DNA from: Pseudomonas oryzihabitans NBRC 102199
Lineage (GTDB): Bacteria > Pseudomonadota > Gammaproteobacteria > Pseudomonadales > Pseudomonadaceae
Direction: 5' to 3'
Length of the DNA stretch: 64,000 nucleotides
Assembly: GCF_000730625.1 (NCBI RefSeq)
Contig: NZ_BBIT01000009.1
Span: 248,001-312,000 of the forward strand
The notes under the pieces are model-generated. The model was not told the origin of the DNA, searched no databases, and worked only from the letters and a program-made list of their open reading frames with translations. The translations under genes were made by a program, and so were the position numbers. Shown piece by piece: positions 57,825 through 64,000 of this stretch. Positions within the stretch are counted from its first letter, which is position 1, and every line of letters starts with the position of its first letter.

Positions 57825-58774
57825 ATCCTCCCGCGCCGCAGCTGCTCGAAGAAGCGGCCGAGTGGCTACTGGCGCTGAACTTCGACGACACCGACGAGGC
57901 GCAGCGCCAGGCCTTCGAGCGCTGGCGGGCGCAGAGCGAGGCCCATCGCGCGGCCTGGGCACGGGCCGAGCGGGTCATGGGTACCTTCGCCAGCGTTCCG
58001 CTGGATATCGGTCAGCAGGCGCTACGCCGCGCAGGTGACCGCGCCCTCAGCCGGCGGCGCACCCTGCGCCTGCTCACCGCCCTGCTGGTAGGGGCTCCCA
58101 GCGGCTGGCTGGCCCTGCGCACCCTGCCGCCGGATGCGCTGGGCGCCGAGCTGAAGACCGCCATCGGCGAGCGTCGCTCCCTGCTGCTTGCCGACGGCAG
58201 CCAATTGGTGCTGAACAGCGACTCCGCCCTGGACGTACGCTTCGACGAAGGCATCCGCCGCCTGCACCTGCGCCGCGGCGAGGTGCTGGTGACCACCCAT
58301 GCCGATCCGGTCATGCCGCGCCGGCCCTTCGTGATCGACCTGGCGCAGGGCGAGATCGAGGCCCTGGGCACCCGCTTCAGCGTGCGGTTGGAAGAGGGGT
58401 TGTGCCAGGTCGCGGTCTTCGCCCACGGCGTGGAGTTGCGTCCGCAACGGGGCGCTGCCGTGCGGCTGGCTGCCGGGCAACAGGCCTGGTTCGATGCCCG
58501 CGGCGTGCGGCGCCGCGCCCCGGTGGACGAGGATGCCAGCCTCTGGACACGCGGCATGCTGGTCGCCCACGACCGCCCGCTGGCCGAGGTGCTGGCCGAA
58601 CTGGGTCGTTATCGCCCTGGCCTGCTGCGCTGCGACCCGGCCGTCGCCGGGCTGCGGGTGTCCGGTGCCCTGTCACTGGACGATACCGACCAGGCCCTGC
58701 TGGCGTTGCAACGCACCCTGCCGATCCGCGTCACCCGCCGCACCCGCTACTGGGTGGCGGTGGGCGCGCCCTGA
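57821..58774 (+). CDS. FecR-like anti-sigma/sigma regulator
   Basis: A 317-residue inner-membrane regulator. The N-terminal cytoplasmic DUF4880 part (LEEAAEWLLALNFDDTDEAQ, FERWRAQSEAHRAAWARAE) is followed by one membrane segment near residues 85-103 and a periplasmic FecR domain (SLLLADGSQLVLNSDSALDV, GEIEALGTRFSV). The C-terminal STN-like part (LAEVLAELGRYRPGLLRCDP) contacts the receptor's signalling domain. It starts as ATGA with the sigma gene. Confidence 0.94.
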   Translation: MNPPAPQLLEEAAEWLLALNFDDTDEAQRQAFERWRAQSEAHRAAWARAERVMGTFASVPLDIGQQALRRAGDRALSRRRTLRLLTALLVGAPSGWLALRTLPPDALGAELKTAIGERRSLLLADGSQLVLNSDSALDVRFDEGIRRLHLRRGEVLVTTHADPVMPRRPFVIDLAQGEIEALGTRFSVRLEEGLCQVAVFAHGVELRPQRGAAVRLAAGQQAWFDARGVRRRAPVDEDASLWTRGMLVAHDRPLAEVLAELGRYRPGLLRCDPAVAGLRVSGALSLDDTDQALLALQRTLPIRVTRRTRYWVAVGAP

Positions 58775-58908
58775 ACGTCAACGACGCCGCAAAAAAAAGT
58801 CCGCGCCCCCTGAGCACTTTGCCGCCCTCGTCCGGGATAGCTGCAGACACCCTCATGGGGAGCGGTGGCAGCCCGCGCCTGGTGCGCTTTAGAGGACGGC
58901 AACACGAC

Positions 58909-61305
58909 ATGGCAAAGATCCACCGGCAGCAATCCGGCACCCGAAGCTTCACCCAGCTGATCCTGGCCGTCGCCCTGCAGGGCGTCCCCCTGGCCGGTAC
59001 CGGACTGGCCCTGCTACCCCTGCCGACCCTGGCCGCCGCGGAGGGGCGTGACTACCGGATTCCCGCGGGTCCGATGAACGCCGTGCTGGCGCGCTTCGCC
59101 GCCACGGCCGGCGTCCAGCTGGTGTTCGATCCGGCGCCGCTGGCCGGTCGCAGCAGTCCGGGACTGCAGGGCCGCTATACCCTCGACCAGGGCTTCGAGC
59201 ACCTGCTGCGTGGCAGCGGCTATCGCTGGAGCGAGCGCGGTGCCGGTATCTACGCCCTGGAAGGTGGCAGCGCCGAGGCCGCCCTGGCCATGCCAGAGAC
59301 CACCATCCAGGCCAGTGCCGCAGGCGGCGGCGCCGATGTCGGCTACCGGCGTCCTGTGAGCACCAGCACCACGCGCCTGGGGCTGAGCGAACGTCAGACG
59401 CCCCAGGCGATCACCATCCTGACCCGCGATCAGGTCGAGGACTTCCGCCTGCAGAGCATCAAGGAAGCCCTGCGCGCTGCCCCGTCGGTGACCGTCGAGC
59501 AGACCGAGACCGATCGTACCCAGTTCACTTCGCGCGGCTTCGACATCGACAGCTTCCAGTACGACGGCATGGGCATGCCCTTCGTCAGCACCACCCTGGT
59601 GGGCGATCAGGATCTGGCCGAATACGAACAAGTGGACGTCCTGCACGGGGCCAATGGCCTGATGAGTGGCACCGGCAACCCTTCGGCCGCGGTCAACTTC
59701 GTCCGCAAGCGGCCCACCGCCGAGTTCCAGGCCAAGCTCGGCGCCAGCGTCGGTTCTTGGGACAATCGCCGGGTGGATGCCGATGTCTCCGGCCCCCTGA
59801 CCGAGACCGGCAACGTTCGCGGACGCTTCATCTACGCGCACGACAAGGGCAATTCCTGGCTGGATCGCTATGGCCATGAAAAGAACATAGCGGCCGGTCT
59901 GGTGGCCTTCGACCTCAGCGACGCCGACACCCTGACCCTGGGTTTCTCCCAGCACAACAGCGACGCCAACGGCAGCTCCTGGGGCAACCTGCCGCTGGCC
60001 GACGCGAACGGCGATCCGCTGCACTACGGCCGCCGCAGTTCCAGCATCGGTCAGAACTGGACCTACTGGAATCTGGACACCCAGCGGGTCTTCGGCGAAT
60101 TCACCCACGACTTCGGCAACGGCTGGCAGGGTACCCTCACGGCGACCGGCGTGACCGAGCGGCAGAACGCCGACATGTACTACATCTTCGGCGTCAACGG
60201 CGACGACGCCACCGCCTTCGGCGACCACTCCGCCAGCAAGGCCCACCAGCTGATCGGCGAGGCCCGGCTGTCCGGTCCCTTCGAACTGTTCGGCCGCGAC
60301 CACGAACTCACCCTGGGCGCCAGCTACGGCCGGACCCACCAGAAGTTGCGGGAAAAGATCCTCGCCGAGGACGGCTACTACCCCACCACCCTCTCCGGCT
60401 CCCTGGCCGGCGTTCCCGAGCCGTCGCTGCAATACACCGACGACATTGGTCATACCCAGGACTTCACCGACCGCCAGAAAAGCCTGTTCGCCGGCGCCCG
60501 CTTCAATCTGATCGACGACCTGCACTGGATCGTCGGCGCGCGGATGCTCAGCGCCGATGCCAGCGGCCTGAGCTACGGCGACGCCTACTACACCCGTGCC
60601 CATGGCGAGGTCACCCCCTACACCGGCCTGGTCTACGACCTGAGCCCGCAATGGAGCCTCTATGCCAGCTGGACCAGGATCTTCAGCCCGCAACACAGTT
60701 TCGGCCTGGATGGCCGGCTGCTCGATCCGCTGGAGGGCAAGAGCCTGGAAGCCGGGGTCAAGGGCGGCCTGTTCGACGATCGCCTGAGCCTGACCGCCGC
60801 GGTGTTCAAGACCGCGCAGCGCAACGTGGCCGCCACCTCGGTACTCGCCGGTTCGCGCTATCTCTACGACACCACCGACTACCGCAGCCATGGCCTGGAA
60901 CTGCAGGTCTCCGGGGAGGCACTGCCCGGGCTGGACCTGCTGGCCGGCTACACCTATGTTCGCATCGACGACGCGGACGGCGAGCGGGCACGCAAATTCG
61001 TGCCCAGCCACACCCTGCGCGGCCTGGCGACCTATCGCCTGCCAGGCCTGCCCCAGGCCAAGGTCGGCGCGCGGCTGAGATGGCAGAGCGGTATCGAGAA
61101 CGACAACAACAGCCGCATCCACCAGAACGCCTATGCCCTGGTGGATGTGTTGGGCAGCTACGATTTCGACGAGCACTGGAGCACCCAGCTCAACGTCAAC
61201 AACCTCACCGACCGCAAATACCTGCTGTCGCTGTACAACAACGCCACCAGTGGCAACTACGGTGCGCCGCGCAACGCGACGCTGTCGGTCAGCTACAACT
61301 TCTGA
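58909..61305 (+). CDS. TonB-dependent siderophore receptor with N-terminal signalling domain
   Basis: A 798-residue outer-membrane ferric-siderophore transporter. Signal peptide to about residue 43 (ending TLAAAEG), STN signalling domain about 45-115 ([20 protein letters not shown]), plug domain about 145-260 ([35 protein letters not shown]), and a 22-strand barrel ending [10 protein letters not shown] with the expected C-terminal Phe. The barrel has the FpvA/FoxA-like TonB-siderophore form; the siderophore is unknown, likely a foreign hydroxamate type. ATG 58909 has AGAGGA upstream; the frame is open earlier without a signal peptide. Confidence 0.94.
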   Translation: MAKIHRQQSGTRSFTQLILAVALQGVPLAGTGLALLPLPTLAAAEGRDYRIPAGPMNAVLARFAATAGVQLVFDPAPLAGRSSPGLQGRYTLDQGFEHLLRGSGYRWSERGAGIYALEGGSAEAALAMPETTIQASAAGGGADVGYRRPVSTSTTRLGLSERQTPQAITILTRDQVEDFRLQSIKEALRAAPSVTVEQTETDRTQFTSRGFDIDSFQYDGMGMPFVSTTLVGDQDLAEYEQVDVLHGANGLMSGTGNPSAAVNFVRKRPTAEFQAKLGASVGSWDNRRVDADVSGPLTETGNVRGRFIYAHDKGNSWLDRYGHEKNIAAGLVAFDLSDADTLTLGFSQHNSDANGSSWGNLPLADANGDPLHYGRRSSSIGQNWTYWNLDTQRVFGEFTHDFGNGWQGTLTATGVTERQNADMYYIFGVNGDDATAFGDHSASKAHQLIGEARLSGPFELFGRDHELTLGASYGRTHQKLREKILAEDGYYPTTLSGSLAGVPEPSLQYTDDIGHTQDFTDRQKSLFAGARFNLIDDLHWIVGARMLSADASGLSYGDAYYTRAHGEVTPYTGLVYDLSPQWSLYASWTRIFSPQHSFGLDGRLLDPLEGKSLEAGVKGGLFDDRLSLTAAVFKTAQRNVAATSVLAGSRYLYDTTDYRSHGLELQVSGEALPGLDLLAGYTYVRIDDADGERARKFVPSHTLRGLATYRLPGLPQAKVGARLRWQSGIENDNNSRIHQNAYALVDVLGSYDFDEHWSTQLNVNNLTDRKYLLSLYNNATSGNYGAPRNATLSVSYNF

Positions 61306-61418
61306 GCCTGGGCAGGTGGGCGCCGAGACCTCTGTCCCGTCGCCCGCCATTGCCCTGCGATCCTTTGCCCCCTGACGCGGTCCGAGTCTGCACGCTCTCA
61401 GCCAAGGTTCCGCACGCC

Positions 61419-64000
61419 ATGCCCTCCTCCCCCCGTCCCGGTTTCGTCTCCGTCCGCGGTGCCCGCGAGCACAATCTGAAGAACGTCGACGTGGACATCC
61501 CTCGCGATGCCTTGGTGGTCTTTACCGGGGTGTCCGGCTCGGGCAAGTCGTCGCTGGCCTTCGGCACCCTCTACGCCGAGGCCCAGCGCCGCTACTTCGA
61601 ATCCGTGGCGCCCTATGCGCGGCGACTGATCGACCAGGTCGGGGTACCCCAGGTGGAAGCCATTGAGGGTCTGCCGCCGGCGGTGGCCCTGCAGCAGCAG
61701 CGCGGCCAGCCCAGCAGTCGCTCGTCCATGGGCAGCGTGACCGGGCTGTCCAGTCTGGTGCGGATGCTCTACTCCCGCGCCGGGCGCTATCCCGCCGACC
61801 AGCCGATGCTCTATGCCGAGGACTTCTCGCCCAACACGCCCCAGGGCGCCTGCCCCGAGTGTCACGGCCTGGGCCGGGTCTACGAGGTGACCGAGGCCTC
61901 CATGGTGCCGGACCCCGCGCTGACCATCCGCCAGCGCGCCATCGCCGCCTGGCCCACCGCCTGGGGCGGGCAGAATCTGCGAGACATCCTGGTCACCCTG
62001 GGCTATGACGTCGACATCCCCTGGCGCGACCTGCCGCAACATCAGCGTGACTGGATCCTCTTCACCGAGGAGCAGCCCACCGTCCCGGTCTATGCCGGCC
62101 TCACCCCCGAGCAGACCCGCGCCGCGCTCAAGCGCAAGGCCGAGCCCAGCTACCAGGGCACCTATACCGGTGCACGGCGCCATGTGCTGCACACCTTCGC
62201 CAATTCCCAGAGTGCCAAGATGAAGCAGCGCGCGGCGCGCTTCATGATCGGCCAGACCTGCCCGCTGTGCCATGGCAAGCGGCTGACCCGGGCGGCGCTC
62301 TCGGTGACCTTTGCCGGCCTGGACATCGGCGAGCTGTCGCGGCTGCCGCTGGACGAACTCACCGTGCTGCTGCGCCGGGTCGCGGCCGGCGATTTCGACG
62401 AGGCCAAGGACGCCCGCGTGCTGGACGCCCAGACCGGCAAGCAGGATCGCGCCCGGCGCAAGGCCGCCGGTGGCAGCGACCACGCCGGCGCGCCGGACGT
62501 GCGCCGCACCCCCGATCTGTCCCCGGAAAAACGCCTCGCCGCCCAGCGCATGGCCAGCGAATTGCTGGAACGGCTGCAGACCCTGACCCGCCTCGGCCTC
62601 GGCTACCTGGCACTGGAGCGCAGCACCACCACCCTCTCTTCCGGCGAGTTGCAGCGGCTGCGCCTGGCGACCCAGCTGGTGTCCCAGCTGTTCGGCGTGG
62701 TCTATGTGCTGGACGAACCCTCTGCCGGTCTGCATCCGGCCGATGGCGAATCCCTCCTGGAAGCCCTCGACGGCCTCAAGGCCCAGGGCAATTCGCTGTT
62801 CGTGGTGGAGCACGACCTGGCCACCATGAAGCGCGCCGACTGGCTGGTGGATGTCGGTCCCGCGGCCGGCGAAGGCGGTGGCCGGGTGCTCTACAGCGGT
62901 CCGCCCGCCGGCCTGGCCGACATCGAGGAATCGGTGACGGCGCGCTATCTGTTCGCCGCGCCGCAACGCGAGACCCGGCCTCCGCGCGAGCCCCAGGGCT
63001 GGCTGCGGCTGGCCGGGGTCACCCGCAACAACCTGCAGGGGCTGGACGCCGCCTTTCCGCTGGGCTGCCTGACCGCGGTGACCGGTGTCTCCGGTTCGGG
63101 CAAATCCAGCCTGGTCAGCCAGGCGCTGCTGGAACTGGTGGGCGCCGAGCTGGGCCAGCGCGCCGCCGAGGACAGTGACGAGGCAACGGAGCTGGACGCC
63201 GATGCCCTGCCCGCCACCACCGGCCAGGTGGTCGACGGCCTCGGCGGCATCCGCCGGCTGGTGCCGGTGGATCAGAAGCCCATCGGCCGCACCCCGCGCT
63301 CCAACCTGGCCACCTACACCGGCCTGTTCGACGGGGTGCGCAAGCTGTTCGCCGCCACCCCCGAGGCCCGGGAAAGAGGCTTCGACGCCGGACGCTTCTC
63401 CTTCAACGTCGCCAAGGGCCGCTGCCCGACCTGCGAAGGCGAAGGCTTCGTCAGCGTCGAGCTGCTGTTCATGCCCAGCGTCTATGCCGCCTGCCCCACC
63501 TGCCAGGGCGCGCGCTACAACCCCGAAACACTGGAGGTGCGCTGGCAGGGCAAGACCATCGCCGAGGTGCTCGGTCTGACGGTGGACGAGGCCCTGGCCT
63601 TCTTCGCCGAGGAAGCCACGGTGGTGCGGGCGCTGCGGGTGCTGGCCGATATCGGCCTGGGCTACCTGCGCCTGGGCCAGCCGGCCACCGAACTTTCCGG
63701 CGGCGAGGCCCAGCGCATCAAGCTGGCCACCGAGTTGCAGCGCACCAGCCGTGGCACCACCCTCTATGTGCTGGACGAACCCACCACCGGCCTGCACCCG
63801 GCCGACGTGGAGCGCCTGATGCGCCAGCTGCACGGCCTGGTCGACGAAGGCAATACAGTGGTGCTGGTGGAGCACAATCTGCAGGTGGTGGCCGGCAGCG
63901 ACTGGCTGATCGACATCGGCCCCGGCGCCGGCACGGCCGGCGGCCGCATCGTCGCCTGCGGCACGCCCCGCGCGGTGGCGGACGATCCCGCCAGCCCCAC
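61419..64000 (+). CDS. UvrA-like ABC ATPase (UvrA2 class), 5' part
   Basis: The first 860 codons are present; the window ends inside the gene. Both ABC ATPase heads are seen: Walker [11 protein letters not shown] near residue 38 and [17 protein letters not shown] near 554, signatures [14 protein letters not shown] near 406 and [16 protein letters not shown] near 758, and Walker [15 protein letters not shown] and [14 protein letters not shown]. Zinc-site Cys pairs are CPECHG, CPLCHG, CPTCEG and CPTCQG. Between [19 protein letters not shown] and AGACPECHG-like GACPECHG only about 30 residues remain, so the UvrB-binding domain of true UvrA is absent. This marks the UvrA2 branch, associated with resistance to DNA-binding drugs and damage tolerance. 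Confidence 0.92.
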   Translation, partial: MPSSPRPGFVSVRGAREHNLKNVDVDIPRDALVVFTGVSGSGKSSLAFGTLYAEAQRRYFESVAPYARRLIDQVGVPQVEAIEGLPPAVALQQQRGQPSSRSSMGSVTGLSSLVRMLYSRAGRYPADQPMLYAEDFSPNTPQGACPECHGLGRVYEVTEASMVPDPALTIRQRAIAAWPTAWGGQNLRDILVTLGYDVDIPWRDLPQHQRDWILFTEEQPTVPVYAGLTPEQTRAALKRKAEPSYQGTYTGARRHVLHTFANSQSAKMKQRAARFMIGQTCPLCHGKRLTRAALSVTFAGLDIGELSRLPLDELTVLLRRVAAGDFDEAKDARVLDAQTGKQDRARRKAAGGSDHAGAPDVRRTPDLSPEKRLAAQRMASELLERLQTLTRLGLGYLALERSTTTLSSGELQRLRLATQLVSQLFGVVYVLDEPSAGLHPADGESLLEALDGLKAQGNSLFVVEHDLATMKRADWLVDVGPAAGEGGGRVLYSGPPAGLADIEESVTARYLFAAPQRETRPPREPQGWLRLAGVTRNNLQGLDAAFPLGCLTAVTGVSGSGKSSLVSQALLELVGAELGQRAAEDSDEATELDADALPATTGQVVDGLGGIRRLVPVDQKPIGRTPRSNLATYTGLFDGVRKLFAATPEARERGFDAGRFSFNVAKGRCPTCEGEGFVSVELLFMPSVYAACPTCQGARYNPETLEVRWQGKTIAEVLGLTVDEALAFFAEEATVVRALRVLADIGLGYLRLGQPATELSGGEAQRIKLATELQRTSRGTTLYVLDEPTTGLHPADVERLMRQLHGLVDEGNTVVLVEHNLQVVAGSDWLIDIGPGAGTAGGRIVACGTPRAVADDPASP

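Noticed and set aside
59014-61350. 778-codon open frame antisense to the TonB receptor gene
   Set aside because: Shadow of a high-GC receptor gene; the forward protein has signal peptide, STN, plug and barrel in order.
61398-63875. 825-codon open frame antisense to the UvrA2 gene
   Set aside because: Forward strand encodes both ABC heads; the antisense has no family match and low-complexity composition.

Overview
The window is high-GC, gene-dense gamma-proteobacterial chromosome, almost certainly from a Pseudomonas. The main anchor is the left end, where an OprD porin, proS, acylphosphatase, a YihY-type membrane protein, an ArsC-like protein, wrbA, hda, a DUF2066 protein, purM, purN and a DUF3108 protein follow each other. 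As I recall it, this is the oprD-proS to purM-purN neighbourhood of P. aeruginosa. The intergenic palindrome with a GTAGGAGCGGCCCATGG core and the many LysR genes also fit the genus, possibly the P. oryzihabitans/psychrotolerans side of it, but species is an inference. I see no rRNA, tRNA, CRISPR array, insertion sequence, prophage or integrase.

Layout. 1-10.4 kb: conserved housekeeping block. 10.4-11.06 kb: palindromic repeat, a 59-codon gene with its own promoter and terminator, and repeat debris. 11.06-19.0 kb: two complete three-subunit molybdenum aldehyde/xanthine-oxidase operons (PaoABC type) placed head to head around a 318-bp spacer; only the rightward one has a Tat signal on its Fe-S subunit. 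19.0-24 kb: two EamA exporters, a GcvA-like LysR regulator and several small accessory proteins. 24.1-27.3 kb: gluconate module gntR/gntK/gntP with three copies of one operator and a Crc/Hfq-like A-rich motif ahead of gntP. 27.3-34.2 kb: PhoD-like phosphatase, stress and small proteins, an MFS pump, a purine permease and trmA. 34.2-34.7 kb: repeat array. 34.7-39.6 kb: sugar 1-dehydrogenase, LysR, YbfB-type MFS and acetolactate synthase. 40.1-42.7 kb: a chemoreceptor and a 136-bp-period tandem repeat. 42.7-46.9 kb: LysR regulators, small membrane proteins, an exported ClpP-fold protein and an HNH nuclease. 46.95-50.3 kb: aspartate decarboxylase plus aspartate:alanine exchanger. 50.8-53.8 kb: a three-gene operon facing a MocR-type regulator. 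54.1-57.1 kb: a CHASE3 chemoreceptor and a DUF2252 protein. 57.3-61.3 kb: an iron-type sigma/anti-sigma/TonB-receptor cell-surface signalling cassette. 61.4-64 kb: the start of a UvrA2-class gene cut by the window end.

How the parts work together. Most of the right three quarters is about nutrient capture: gluconate, aspartate, purines, sugars oxidised directly, ferric siderophores, and aldehydes detoxified in two compartments. Two chemoreceptors supply sensing. The observations I find most worth a second look are the cytoplasmic/periplasmic pair of divergent aldehyde oxidoreductases, the kinase-like motifs of the DUF2252 protein arranged in permuted order, the exported ClpP-like protein, and the modular repeat family that builds three arrays in this window.
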